From contig DAIUFE010000007.1 in NCBI GenBank assembly GCA_036844765.1, positions 1 to 64,000 of the forward strand: a stretch of 64,000 nt of DNA. The letters are read 5' to 3'. This DNA comes from Thermocaproicibacter sp036844765. GTDB lineage: Bacteria > Bacillota > Clostridia > Oscillospirales > Acutalibacteraceae. The translations under genes were made by a program, and so were the position numbers. Below the pieces are notes generated by a model. That model ran no database searches. It had not been told where the DNA came from and saw only the letters and a program-made list of their open reading frames with translations. This document shows positions 1-8,178 of the stretch, piece by piece; position 1 is the first letter of the stretch, and every line of letters begins with the position of its first letter.

Positions 1-53
1 GGCAAGGGTCTGCAAAACCCTCATCCCCAGTCCGAATCTGGGTGACGCCTCCA
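1..53 (+). tRNA. tRNA-Cys (GCA), 5' end outside window
   Basis: The 3' part of a tRNA. A five-pair anticodon stem AGGGT/ACCCT encloses the loop CTGCAAA, which puts GCA (Cys) at the anticodon. The T arm CCCAG-TCCGAAT-CTGGG follows, then the 3' acceptor strand, discriminator T and an encoded CCA at 51-53. The acceptor 5' strand and D arm lie before the window. The T loop has TCC where TTC is usual. Confidence 0.9.
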
Positions 54-60
54 ATTTGTA

Positions 61-101
61 GTCTTAGAAGCGAAGGAACCAGAAGCTTCTAAGACTTTTT
101 T
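61..101 (+). terminator. Intrinsic terminator after tRNA-Cys
   Basis: An 11-bp perfect stem (GTCTTAGAAGC at 61-71, GCTTCTAAGAC at 85-95) is followed directly by six T residues at 96-101. It starts 8 nt after the tRNA CCA end. Confidence 0.9.
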
Positions 102-411
102 CTATGGTTACGGCTGTTTATAATAATCCTGATAAAGAGCTATAAGGCCGTTTTTACAGCCCCCAGCGATTGATTGACTGCGGAATTACTGCTTTCACTG
201 CACTTTCTTTGGCCGATGCGGAAGCGCGCGTCGTAAGTCTCCGCCCGCGGTTGCCCGAAAGGATCCTTTTTATCTCGGCGGTGTCTGGCGAAGACAGAAT
301 ATCCTTCCGGCCCGGCGCGGCCGGGGAAGGATTCTTTCACTCTGAAAATTCGTCTTTCGGCCGGCGGCGGATACGGCGTCCGCTCTTTCAGTTCCAGGCG
401 CCTGCCGTTCG
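102..411. other. Intergenic stretch, no gene recognised
   Basis: About 310 bases between the tRNA terminator and the terminator of the SGNH hydrolase gene. Reading frames here are arginine- and proline-rich, lack a convincing ribosome site and resemble no family I know. Confidence 0.5.
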
Positions 412-456
412 AAAAAACACCGGCCGGCCCCGCGCGAAAAGCGGTGCCGGCCGGGG
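412..456 (-). terminator. Intrinsic terminator of the SGNH hydrolase gene
   Basis: A GC-rich hairpin with arms at about 418-433 and 441-456 (two mismatches, core CCGGCCGGC/GCCGGCCGG). On the minus strand it ends in a run of six T (the A run at 412-417), 35 nt past the hydrolase stop codon. Confidence 0.8.
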
Positions 457-490
457 CGGTTCAGGAATAGGCAGGGCAAGAGATGGGTTC

Positions 491-1159
491 TTAAGACAGG
501 CCTTTCATACGGTCCCAGTCGAATCCGATCGCGTTCAGGAACGCTTTTGCGATGATCATATGTCCCACCGTATCCGGGTGCACCCGGTCCCAGGTCATGG
601 AAGCGGAGTAATAATACTGAAGGTAAGAGTCGAACGCCGACTGAAGATCGACGCAGGGCACATGATTCTTTTGAGCGATCTTTTTTATGCGGGCACCGTA
701 CTCGTCCATTCTGGCGCGCATGGGATCTTTGCGGTTGGGTTCCATAAAAAACGGCGTCATCAGCACGCAGCCCGACAGCTTGGGAAGGGTCTCTTCCAGA
801 AGGCCGTTCAGGATATGCTCGTATTCGTCCGGGCTGCTGGTCGATTCCGCGGCCAGCGGAGAATCAAACTGACGCCACACGTCGTTGGTGCCGATCAGGA
901 TGCTGACCCAATCCGGCTTCAGCTCCACCACGTCGGACTGCCACCGATTCCTGACGTCCGCGATCTTGTCGCCGCTCGTGCCCATATTGACCACGCGGAT
1001 TCTGGATTCCGGGTAGGCCGTCCTCAAAAGGGCGTCGATCAGAGCGATGTAACTTTTTCCGAGCGCGCCGGCCAGGCCTTCCCCCACGGGGCGGGCCCGT
1101 TCAAAATCCGAGATGGAATCGCCGATCATGACCAGCTTGCTGTTGTTGTTGATGAGCAT
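491..1159 (-). CDS. SGNH/GDSL-family esterase-lipase
   Basis: A 222-residue single-domain SGNH hydrolase. Block I is MIGDSISDF, with the catalytic Ser at about residue 15. The oxyanion-hole Asn lies in ILIGTNDVW, and the catalytic Asp/His pair in DRVHPD near the C-terminus. The length matches small cytoplasmic members of the family, and no signal peptide is visible. The start was chosen because GGAGAGG precedes this ATG; an upstream in-frame extension has no ribosome site. Such proteins remove acetyl or other acyl groups from carbohydrates or small esters; the substrate cannot be read here. It is monocistronic, with its own terminator. Confidence 0.85.
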   Translation of the reverse strand: MLINNNSKLVMIGDSISDFERARPVGEGLAGALGKSYIALIDALLRTAYPESRIRVVNMGTSGDKIADVRNRWQSDVVELKPDWVSILIGTNDVWRQFDSPLAAESTSSPDEYEHILNGLLEETLPKLSGCVLMTPFFMEPNRKDPMRARMDEYGARIKKIAQKNHVPCVDLQSAFDSYLQYYYSASMTWDRVHPDTVGHMIIAKAFLNAIGFDWDRMKGLS

Positions 1160-1288
1160 TTTATCCTCTCCCGTGAATGGTTGTTTTTGCGGGCGTCGCC
1201 TTTCGGCGGGTGCCTCGCAGCCGTTTTGCAGTGCTTTCGTGATCGTCCTGCCGGGACTCGGCAAAATCCCGTCCGGCCGCAGCGACCC

Positions 1289-1391
1289 TACAGCATTTCC
1301 AGTTGATTATGCAAGTGGTTTTTTGTTTTCCCCCCGCCGAAGGCGGGGGGAAAACACATCATCTTTCGCAAATTGAAATGGAATTGCTGTA
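1289..1391. repeat. Interspersed palindromic element, copy 1
   Basis: A 103-bp imperfect palindrome. The left end TACAGCATTTCCAGTTGA is matched by a right end whose complement reads TACAGCAATTCCATTTCA. Nested in the middle is a near-perfect hairpin at 1325-1355 with C6/G6 arms and loop GCCGAAGGC. Related copies lie at 2234, 8014, 19089, 25272, 38871 and 47430. Confidence 0.8.
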
Positions 1392-1666
1392 ACGGCGGAT
1401 ACGCCCGTGAAGATTCCGAACGTTATTATACACCGGGAACAGCCTTCTGCAATAGGCGGAGGTTAGTTTTACTTGCGGAAGATTCATGAAATTCCCGTCT
1501 ATGAATCGCCTGAATCGGCACCGCACGGCGGAACAGGCAGGAACAGGACATAATGGGAGAGATCGGCCGATCTTTTTTTGTGATCGGCACGAAAAAATAT
1601 TTTTACAGAGTCCAACAATACCGGCTCGTTCGATGAAAACCCTCTGAAAATAAGCGGAACTGCGGG

Positions 1667-1728
1667 TTGACAGAGAGGAAGGGATGGACCTATAATGTTC
1701 TACATACAACAGTTTGATAGGATACTGT
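1667..1728 (+). promoter_or_regulatory. marR promoter with possible operator
   Basis: TTGACA (1667-1672), an 18-bp spacer and TATAAT (1691-1696), about 80 bp before the MarR start. Just downstream, ACAGT (1709-1713) and ACTGT (1724-1728) form an interrupted dyad that could be the MarR autoregulatory site. The promoter is strong on sequence; the operator is inference. Confidence 0.8.
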
Positions 1729-1776
1729 AAGCCGTAAAACATATTTTATAGGAGAATGGCTGCGGGGAGGTGCAGT

Positions 1777-2232
1777 ATGGATGAGATTTGGATCGGGCGG
1801 GAGATTCATTCGCTTCACAACCTGATCCACCGCTATTTTGAATTTTCCTCTCACAAGAAAGAAGTGGAGACCGTCACCGGCAACAACGGATGGATCATCG
1901 GCTACCTCGCCAAAAATGCGGATGAGGGGCGGGACGTCTATCAGAGAGATATCGAGGGCCATTTTACCATCGCCCGCTCCACCGTTTCCAAGGTGCTCCG
2001 GCTGATGGAGCAAAAGGGTCTGATCCAGCGGCAGCCGGTCGCCCGCGACGCGCGTCTGAAGAAAATCGTCCTCACTGAAAAGGCGAGGAAGATCGAGGGA
2101 CTTTTGCGAAGCGATGCGGAGAAAATGGAGCAGACCCTGATCCGCGGCTTTACGCAGGAAGAGGTAAAGACGCTCTATTCCTATATTCAAAGAATGAAAA
2201 AAAACATAACCGATATCCGGTCCGCCCCTTGA
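1777..2232 (+). CDS. MarR-family transcriptional regulator
   Basis: A 151-residue winged-helix repressor of the MarR type. The recognition region reads FTIARSTVSKVLRLMEQKGL, and the wing QRQPVARDARLKKIVLTEKA has the usual D-x-R core. GGGGAGG at 1764-1770, six bases before this ATG, fixes the start; the in-frame ATG at 1756 has its AGGAG too close. It is the first gene of an operon with two ABC exporter half-transporters, so the likely job is ligand-relieved repression of that exporter, as in many Bacillota drug- or peptide-efflux loci. The ligand is unknown. Confidence 0.88.
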   Translation: MDEIWIGREIHSLHNLIHRYFEFSSHKKEVETVTGNNGWIIGYLAKNADEGRDVYQRDIEGHFTIARSTVSKVLRLMEQKGLIQRQPVARDARLKKIVLTEKARKIEGLLRSDAEKMEQTLIRGFTQEEVKTLYSYIQRMKKNITDIRSAP

Positions 2233-2233
2233 T

Positions 2234-2298
2234 GACAGCAATTCCAGTTGCAGTTGAGAGGCGAAAAGTCTTCCGCAACTCAACTGAAAATGCGGCAG
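2234..2298. repeat. Interspersed palindromic element, copy 2 (short form)
   Basis: A 65-bp copy that starts at the stop codon of marR. The left arm ACAGCAATTCCAGTTG pairs with a right arm containing CCGCAACTCAACTGAAAATG. It lacks the central GC-rich hairpin seen in copies 1, 6 and 7. It lies in the marR-exporter mRNA, just before the ribosome site of the next gene. Confidence 0.7.
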
Positions 2299-2325
2299 AA
2301 TCGGACGGACCGCAGGGGGCTTTTT

Positions 2326-4077
2326 ATGATTAAAAAACTTTTGTCCAGCGTGCGGGAATACCGGAAGGACACCATCCTCACGCCGGTCTATGTGATCTTC
2401 GAGGCCTTATGCGAGATCGTGATCCCCACGCTGATGGCCTATCTGATCGATTACGGCATCGGCGGGAAAAACATGTCCAATGTCCTGTGGCTGGGGCTCG
2501 CCCTGGCGGTCACGGCGATGATTTCGCTGTGGGTCGGCACTCTCGCGGGCCGCAGCGCGGCGGTCGCCTCTTCCGGCTTTGCCCGGAATCTGCGCCGCGA
2601 TATGTTCTACCGCGTGCAGAAATTTTCCTTTTCCAATATCGATAAGTTCTCGACCGGAAGCATCATCACGCGCCTGACCACCGACGTCACCAACGTGCAG
2701 ATGGCGTACCAGATGCTGATCCGTCTGGGGATACGCGGCCCTGTCATGATCGTGTTCGCGTTGATTTTTTCGTCCCGGATCAGCGCCCGCCTGTCGCTGA
2801 TCTTTCTCGCGTGCGTCCCGGTGCTCGGCGGCGGACTTTTTCTGATCATGTCGCATGTCCACCCGATCTTTGTGCGGGTGTTCGATACTTACGACAGGCT
2901 GAACAATATCGTCCAGGAGAACCTGCGCGGCATCCGGGTGGTGAAGTCCTATACCCAGGAGGATTTTGAGGAGCGGAAGTTCGCGGGCGTTTCGCAGTCG
3001 ATCTTTCAGGATTTCACGAAGGCGGAAAAACGGCTGGCGTTCAACATGCCGCTGATGCAGTTCTGCCTGTACGCCAGCATGGTCCTGCTTTCCTGGTTCG
3101 GCGCAAAGGAGATCGTCGCCAGCGGCAACAACCCGGCCTACGGCCTGACGACCGGGGACCTGACGGGCCTGATCACCTACGCGATGCAGATCCTGATGAG
3201 CCTGATGATGCTTTCGATGGTATTCGTGATGATCCTGATCTCCCGGGCGTCGGCCGAGCGCATCGCGGAAGTCCTGGACGAGGAGAGCGACATCAGGAAC
3301 GGGGAGCATCCGGTCACCGAGGTCAAAGACGGCTCGATCACTTTTGAAAACGTCACTTTTTCCTATGCCAGAAAGGCCGGCAAGCCGGTTCTCGACGGGA
3401 TCAACCTTTCCATCCAGTCCGGCGAAACGGTCGGCATCCTCGGCGGGACCGGCTCCTCGAAGTCGAGCCTGGTCCAGCTGATTCCCCGCCTGTACGACGT
3501 CGTGAGCGGAAGGGTGACGGTCGGCGGCGTCGACGTGCGGGAGTACGACCTTTCGTCGCTCCGCGATCAGGTGGCGATGGTGCTGCAGAAAAACGTGCTC
3601 TTCTCCGGCACGATCAAAGAAAACCTGCGCTGGGGCAATGAAAACGCGACGGAGGAGGAAATGGTCCGTGCCTGCAGGCTGGCCCAGGCCGACGGGTTTA
3701 TCCGCGAGTTTCCGGACGGGTACGACACCCATATCGAGCAGGGCGGCGCCAACGTTTCCGGCGGCCAGAAGCAGCGGCTCTGCATCGCGCGGGCGCTGCT
3801 GAAAAAGCCGAAGATTCTGATCCTCGACGACTCCACCAGCGCGGTGGACACCAAGACCGACAGCCTGATCCGCCGGGCGTTCCAACGGGATATTCCGGAC
3901 ACGACGAAGATCATCATCGCCCAGCGCGTCGCCTCCGTCCAGGACGCCGACAAGATCGTGGTGCTCGACGACGGAAGAATCGACGCGGCGGGCACGCACG
4001 GCGAGTTGCTCAAGACCTGCGCCATTTACAGGGAAGTTTATGAATCGCAGAACAAAGGGGGCGCCCTCCATGAATAA
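2326..4077 (+). CDS. ABC exporter half-transporter, degenerate ATPase site
   Basis: A 583-residue type IV ABC half-transporter with an N-terminal six-helix membrane domain (about residues 15-310) and a C-terminal ATPase. Walker A is GGTGSSKSS near 371, signature VSGGQKQ near 477, Walker B ILILDD near 500. The residue after Walker B is Asp where the catalytic Glu is expected, and the third Walker A Gly is Ser, so one composite ATP site is probably weak. Its partner downstream has the canonical Glu. This is the pattern of heterodimeric exporters such as BmrC/BmrD or TM287/288. The start follows AGGGGG; the stop overlaps the partner's start. The cargo is unknown. Confidence 0.9.
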   Translation: MIKKLLSSVREYRKDTILTPVYVIFEALCEIVIPTLMAYLIDYGIGGKNMSNVLWLGLALAVTAMISLWVGTLAGRSAAVASSGFARNLRRDMFYRVQKFSFSNIDKFSTGSIITRLTTDVTNVQMAYQMLIRLGIRGPVMIVFALIFSSRISARLSLIFLACVPVLGGGLFLIMSHVHPIFVRVFDTYDRLNNIVQENLRGIRVVKSYTQEDFEERKFAGVSQSIFQDFTKAEKRLAFNMPLMQFCLYASMVLLSWFGAKEIVASGNNPAYGLTTGDLTGLITYAMQILMSLMMLSMVFVMILISRASAERIAEVLDEESDIRNGEHPVTEVKDGSITFENVTFSYARKAGKPVLDGINLSIQSGETVGILGGTGSSKSSLVQLIPRLYDVVSGRVTVGGVDVREYDLSSLRDQVAMVLQKNVLFSGTIKENLRWGNENATEEEMVRACRLAQADGFIREFPDGYDTHIEQGGANVSGGQKQRLCIARALLKKPKILILDDSTSAVDTKTDSLIRRAFQRDIPDTTKIIIAQRVASVQDADKIVVLDDGRIDAAGTHGELLKTCAIYREVYESQNKGGALHE

Positions 4078-6019
4078 AATGCCGCCGGAAAGAGAAAAAA
4101 AGGCGTTCGGCGGGGCGCCTTCGGTCGGGAAGCCGCCGGCGCGGCGTTTCAAGCCGGGCACGATCAAAAGGCTGTTTTCCTATATGGCCGCCTATCGGGT
4201 CCAGCTGATTTTCGTCGTCGTCTGCATCCTGGTCAGCGCGGCCGCAAGCGCGGCGTCCGCCCTGTTTCTCCAGGTTCTGATCGACCGGTACGTCGTCCCG
4301 CTGCTGGGGCAGGCGCACCCCGCGTTCACGGGGTTGCTCAAAGCCATTCTCCTGATGGGGGCCGTCTATCTCGTCGGGATCCTTGCCACACTGTTTTACA
4401 ACAGGGTCATGGTCGTCGTCGAGCAGGGCACGCTCAAAAAGATCCGCGACGAAATGTTCACGCACATGCAGACCCTGCCGATCCGGTATTTTGACACGCA
4501 CTCCCACGGGGACGTGATGAGCCGCTATACCAACGATACCGATACGCTGCGCCAGGCGATTTCCCAGAGCCTGCCGCAGATGTTCGCTTCGCTCGTCACC
4601 GTGCTGGCCTCGTTCCTCGCCATGCTTTACCTCAGCGTCGGCCTGGCCGCCTTCGTCGCTTTGTTCACGCTGCTCCTGCTGAAGGTGATGCGGGTCCTGG
4701 TGGGCAGAAGCGGCAGCTTCTTTGTCCGGCAGCAGCGGTCCCTGGGCGACGTGGACGGCTATATCGAAGAGATGATCAACGGGCAGAAGGTCGTGAAAGT
4801 CTTCTGTCATGAGAAAAAGGCCGAGGAAGAGTTCGATAAGAAGAACGACGAGCTCTGCTACTGCATGACCGAAGCGAACAAATACGGCAACATCACGATG
4901 CCGGTCGTCGGCAACATGGGGTATCTGCTCTACGTGCTGCTCGCCGTTGTTGGGGGCGCGGCGGGCATCGCGGGGCTCCCAAACCTGGGTTTCGCCGGCG
5001 TCCAGACCCTGACCATCGGCGCGATCGTGTCGTTCCTCACCCTGTCCCGCAGCTTCATCAACCCCATCGGGCAGATTTCCCTGCAGTTCAACATGGTGGT
5101 GATGGCGCTGGCCGGCGCGTCCAGAATCTTCGACCTGATGGATGAAGAGAGCGAGCGGGACGACGGGTACGTCACCCTTGTCAACGCCAGAATGGAAAAC
5201 GGCGGGATCCAAGAGTGCCGGGAGCGCACGGACCTGTGGGCGTGGAAGCACCCGCACGGCGACGGCACGGTTACTTATACGCCGCTGCGGGGCGACATCC
5301 GCTTCTACGACGTGGATTTCGGCTATGAGAAAGATAAGACCGTCCTGCACGGCATCACGCTCTACGCCGAGCCCGGCCAGAAGGTGGCGCTCGTCGGCGC
5401 GACCGGCGCGGGGAAGACGACGATCACCAACCTTCTCAACCGTTTCTACGACATTGCCGACGGGAAGATCCGGTACGACGGCATCAACATCAATAAGATC
5501 AAAAAGGCCGATCTTCGGCGGTCGCTCGGAATCGTCCTGCAGGACGTGAACCTGTTCACGGGCACGGTGATGGAGAATATCCGCTACGGCAAGCTGGACG
5601 CGACGGACGAGGAGTGCGTCGCCGCCGCCAGGCTGGCGAACGCAGACGGCTTTATCCGCATGCTTCCGCAGGGGTACGATACCGTGCTGCAGGGCGACGG
5701 CAGCGGGCTTTCGCAGGGGCAGCGGCAGCTGATCTCCATCGCCCGCGCGGCGGTGGCGGACCCGCCCGTCATGATCCTCGACGAAGCCACCTCCTCGATT
5801 GATACCCGGACGGAGGCCATCGTGCAGAAAGGGATGGACGCGCTGATGGAAGGCAGGACCGTCTTTGTGATCGCCCACCGCCTTTCCACCGTGCGGAATT
5901 CCGACGTGATCATGGTGCTGGACCACGGCGTGATCATCGAGCGGGGCAGCCACGAGCAGCTGATTGCGCAAAAAGGCCAGTATTATCAGCTCTATACGGG
6001 CGCGCTGGAACTGGAATGA
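4070..6019 (+). CDS. ABC exporter half-transporter, catalytic partner
   Basis: A 649-residue half-transporter that starts 8 bp inside the preceding gene, so the two are probably translationally coupled and form a heterodimer. A 30-residue charged N-terminus leads into the membrane domain. Walker A GATGAGKTT lies near 443, signature LSQGQRQ near 546 and Walker B VMILDEATSSID near 566, with the catalytic Glu present. About 45 extra residues between the membrane domain and the ATPase (rich in charged and Trp residues, near 360-410) are typical of the larger partner in this group. Probable role: export of a drug, peptide or lipid under MarR control. Confidence 0.9.
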   Translation: MNKMPPEREKKAFGGAPSVGKPPARRFKPGTIKRLFSYMAAYRVQLIFVVVCILVSAAASAASALFLQVLIDRYVVPLLGQAHPAFTGLLKAILLMGAVYLVGILATLFYNRVMVVVEQGTLKKIRDEMFTHMQTLPIRYFDTHSHGDVMSRYTNDTDTLRQAISQSLPQMFASLVTVLASFLAMLYLSVGLAAFVALFTLLLLKVMRVLVGRSGSFFVRQQRSLGDVDGYIEEMINGQKVVKVFCHEKKAEEEFDKKNDELCYCMTEANKYGNITMPVVGNMGYLLYVLLAVVGGAAGIAGLPNLGFAGVQTLTIGAIVSFLTLSRSFINPIGQISLQFNMVVMALAGASRIFDLMDEESERDDGYVTLVNARMENGGIQECRERTDLWAWKHPHGDGTVTYTPLRGDIRFYDVDFGYEKDKTVLHGITLYAEPGQKVALVGATGAGKTTITNLLNRFYDIADGKIRYDGININKIKKADLRRSLGIVLQDVNLFTGTVMENIRYGKLDATDEECVAAARLANADGFIRMLPQGYDTVLQGDGSGLSQGQRQLISIARAAVADPPVMILDEATSSIDTRTEAIVQKGMDALMEGRTVFVIAHRLSTVRNSDVIMVLDHGVIIERGSHEQLIAQKGQYYQLYTGALELE

Positions 6020-6074
6020 TCTGCGAGGCGCTTGTCCCCCGGTTCGAATCAAGTTATTCCTCCCAAATTTTATT

Positions 6075-6115
6075 CCCGAGAGCGAAGCGTACCAAGCGGC
6101 TCTCGGGGATTTTTA
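6075..6115 (+). terminator. Terminator of the marR-exporter operon
   Basis: A nine-pair stem CCCGAGAGC (6075-6083) / GCTCTCGGG (6099-6107) followed by ATTTTTATT. It lies 56 bp past the exporter stop codon. Confidence 0.75.
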
Positions 6116-6141
6116 TTGTCTTCTATTGATGAAGAACAGGT

Positions 6142-6177
6142 CTGTTTCTTCCCCGCGGTGGGGGAGAAAAAACAGGA
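6142..6177. repeat. GC-rich hairpin resembling the core of the interspersed element
   Basis: CTGTTTCTTCCCC and GGGGGAGAAAAAACAG form an imperfect stem around GCGGT. It resembles the nested hairpin in the interspersed palindromes, but I see no outer arms, so it may be a remnant or an independent terminator. Confidence 0.4.
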
Positions 6178-6233
6178 AAAATAAGAGAGCATCCCGAAAA
6201 AAATAAAAATAGATAGAAATTTTGAATCCCCTA

Positions 6234-6284
6234 TTGACTTTTCTGAGAAGCGAATCTATACTGTGAATATCGGAAACGTTTTGG
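6234..6284 (+). promoter_or_regulatory. Sugar-operon promoter with LacI-type operator
   Basis: TTGACT (6234-6239), a 17-bp spacer and TATACT (6257-6262). CGGAAACGTTTTGG at 6271-6284 covers the expected start point and has the near-palindromic GAAACGTTT core typical of LacI/GalR operators. The likely repressor is the LacI protein encoded at 10115. The transcript would carry a leader of roughly 415 nt before the binding-protein gene; no gene is visible in that leader. Confidence 0.75.
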
Positions 6285-6602
6285 AGAAATTCAATTTTGT
6301 ATATTGTGCGCACACACCGTTCGCTTTTCTGTGAGGGCGGCCGTTCGGCTTTTTCGAGCCGATCTTTTTGGAGACCGTGCGGCTGCCGGCGGAGTGAATA
6401 GATGGAGCCTTTCAAGCCGAAAATAAAGAAGGAGGAGCGCCTCGATCCGACTTGCGGGCCTCTCTAAAAAAAGTTTCCGATCGCATAGTTTCCAGGAACT
6501 TGTCCGCTTTCTTAGGACCCCTGTTCCACGGTTGCCCGACGGCCGTTGGGCGCGCCCGTTCCCGAAAATTCCATGAGGGGGAGTCCGCCCGGCCCTGACA
6601 AT

Positions 6603-6616
6603 CCGAAACGTTTCCA
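6603..6616 (+). promoter_or_regulatory. Second LacI-type operator before the binding-protein gene
   Basis: CCGAAACGTTTCCA has the core GAAACGTTTC, a perfect 10-bp palindrome. It lies about 330 bp downstream of the first operator and 68 bp before the binding-protein start. A TATAAT at 6636-6641 follows but has no good -35, so this may be an auxiliary looping site or a second weak promoter. Confidence 0.6.
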
Positions 6617-6683
6617 TAATCAGGTTGCCAATTTTTATAATTTCACGGTCTTTTGGGTAAAATAACGATCATGGAGGTAAAAA

Positions 6684-7982
6684 ATGAAGAGGTTTCTTGC
6701 AGTGCTTCTGTCTGTTGTGATGGTAGCTTCTGTCGCTTCCTGCGGCTCGAATTCCGGTTCCTCGTCTCAGCAGAACCCGCAGGCGGCTGAGAAAAAGACG
6801 GTGACGATTTGGCGCGGTGTCGGCACCGAAGGGGAAGAAAAGCTTTATAACCAGGAAATTTCGGACTTCAACGCGCAATCGAAAAACACCACGGTGAAAT
6901 ACGAAACTTTTCCGTACAATGATTTCGGCACGACGATCCGTTCGGCCGCGGCCACCAACTCGCTGCCGGAAATGCTCTATATGGACGGCACGGAAGTAGC
7001 CAACAACGCTTTCAGCGGGACGATCGTCCCGATCACCCAGTATTTTGACGAGAGCTTCAAATCCAAGTTTGCCGCTTCCGCCTTTTCGTACTATAAAAAG
7101 GAGCTGTACGGGGTAGCCCAGCAGGACGGCGGACTTGCTTTCTGGGCAAACAAGTCGATGCTGGATTCGGCCAAGGTCCGGATCCCCACCTATGAGAAGC
7201 CTTGGACCAAGGACGAGTTTGTTTCCGCTTTGGAGGCCCTCAAAAAGGTCGACGGGGTCGACTATCCGCTCGACATGGAAGCGGCGAACGGCGGCGGCTA
7301 TATCATCTACGCGTGGCAGCCGTTTATCGTGAGCTTCGGCGGAGACTGGTATAAGAAAGACACGGTGACGGCCGCGGGTGCTTTGGACAGCGACGCTACG
7401 GTCGGCGCGGTGAATTTCCTGAAGGATCTGGCCCAAAAGGGGTATTGGAACGCCAAGGAAACCGCTACGGATTCCTTCATCAAAAAACAGGCGGCCCTGG
7501 ATCTGACCGGCCACTGGAATTACCCGAGCTACAAAAAAGCGCTTGGCGGCGACCTGATTCTGGTTCCGCTGCCGGATTTCGGGAACGGCAGCCAGACGGC
7601 GGTCGGCGGACTGCCCTTCACGGTCACGTCCGTGGCGAAGCAGAAAGGCACCATGCAGAACTGCGCCGATTTCATCAAATTTGCTTTGGGCGATTCCTAT
7701 CAGTCTGCGCTGAACGATGCAAACGGTTCCCTGCCCGTCAATAAATCCATCCTTTCCTCGCTCGCCGTTTTTAAGGAAGGCGGCGACCTGCACCTCTATG
7801 CCCAGCAGCTTGCCGGAGGACGCTTCGGGGTAAGGCCGCCGAGCCCCGCGTTCCCGACTTTTCAGCAGGAGGTCGGGACGGCGGTCCAGAACGCCCTTGC
7901 GGGCGCCGACACCAAGACGGAATTGAGCTCCGCCGCGCAGAAGATCGACAAGGTCATTGCGGACAACCATTACAATCAGTGA
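6684..7982 (+). CDS. Sugar ABC transporter substrate-binding lipoprotein
   Basis: A 432-residue family-1 extracellular solute-binding protein. The N-terminus has a charged MKR, a hydrophobic stretch and a lipobox SVASC with the lipidated Cys near residue 20, followed by a Ser/Gly/Gln-rich linker. It captures oligosaccharide outside the cell and delivers it to the two permeases downstream. GGAGGT at 6673-6678 sets the start. No ATPase gene is present in the operon, so a shared MsmK/UgpC-type ATPase elsewhere is expected, as in streptococcal msm systems. Context (sucrose phosphorylase) suggests a sucrose- or raffinose-like ligand; this is inference. Confidence 0.9.
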   Translation: MKRFLAVLLSVVMVASVASCGSNSGSSSQQNPQAAEKKTVTIWRGVGTEGEEKLYNQEISDFNAQSKNTTVKYETFPYNDFGTTIRSAAATNSLPEMLYMDGTEVANNAFSGTIVPITQYFDESFKSKFAASAFSYYKKELYGVAQQDGGLAFWANKSMLDSAKVRIPTYEKPWTKDEFVSALEALKKVDGVDYPLDMEAANGGGYIIYAWQPFIVSFGGDWYKKDTVTAAGALDSDATVGAVNFLKDLAQKGYWNAKETATDSFIKKQAALDLTGHWNYPSYKKALGGDLILVPLPDFGNGSQTAVGGLPFTVTSVAKQKGTMQNCADFIKFALGDSYQSALNDANGSLPVNKSILSSLAVFKEGGDLHLYAQQLAGGRFGVRPPSPAFPTFQQEVGTAVQNALAGADTKTELSSAAQKIDKVIADNHYNQ

Positions 7983-8013
7983 TTCCGGGCGCCCTGCGTA
8001 CGGTTTGTACCCC

Positions 8014-8105
8014 CGGCGTTTCCGGTTGAGTTTTGGGAGGCCTTTTGTTTCTCCCCCGCAGAAGGGCGGGGGGAGAAACAAACCCGTTATTTCAGCCCTG
8101 GACGG
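8014..8105. repeat. Interspersed palindromic element, copy 3 (degenerate), inside the operon
   Basis: The left arm GTTTCCGGTTGAGTTTTGGGAGG resembles the outer arm of the other copies. It is followed by a strong hairpin at 8045-8082 with GTTTCTCCCCC / GGGGGGAGAAAC arms. The right outer arm is badly eroded. It lies between the binding-protein and permease genes. Confidence 0.6.
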
Positions 8106-8130
8106 AATCGCCGGAAGCGAACATGGTCAT

Positions 8131-8166
8131 GGCTGCTGGAGCACGTATGCCAGCAGCCAGTTTTTT
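8131..8166 (+). terminator. Internal attenuating hairpin between binding protein and permease
   Basis: A nine-pair stem GGCTGCTGG (8131-8139) / CCAGCAGCC (8150-8158), then AG and six T, placed just before the AGGAGG of the permease gene. Partial termination here would leave more binding protein than permease, a common arrangement in sugar ABC operons. Confidence 0.7.
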
Positions 8167-8178
8167 AGGAGGCTGTTT

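Noticed and set aside
1325..1355. CRISPR repeat or operon terminator reading for the C6/G6 hairpins
   Set aside because: Copies are kilobases apart without spacers, and several lie inside outer inverted arms or within operons, so they are parts of a dispersed element rather than an array; terminator activity of single copies remains possible.
2407..6052. Very long minus-strand frames (586 and 680 codons) opposite the ABC exporter genes
   Set aside because: They are exact antisense shadows of conserved transporter genes, rich in Arg, His, Pro and Asp as expected from GC-rich codon positions, with no ribosome site or family resemblance.
6020..6060. tRNA-like GGTTCGAATC sequence after the exporter operon
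   Set aside because: The T-loop motif is present, but the flanking bases do not form a T stem, and no anticodon arm or acceptor pairs are visible. At most a decayed fragment.
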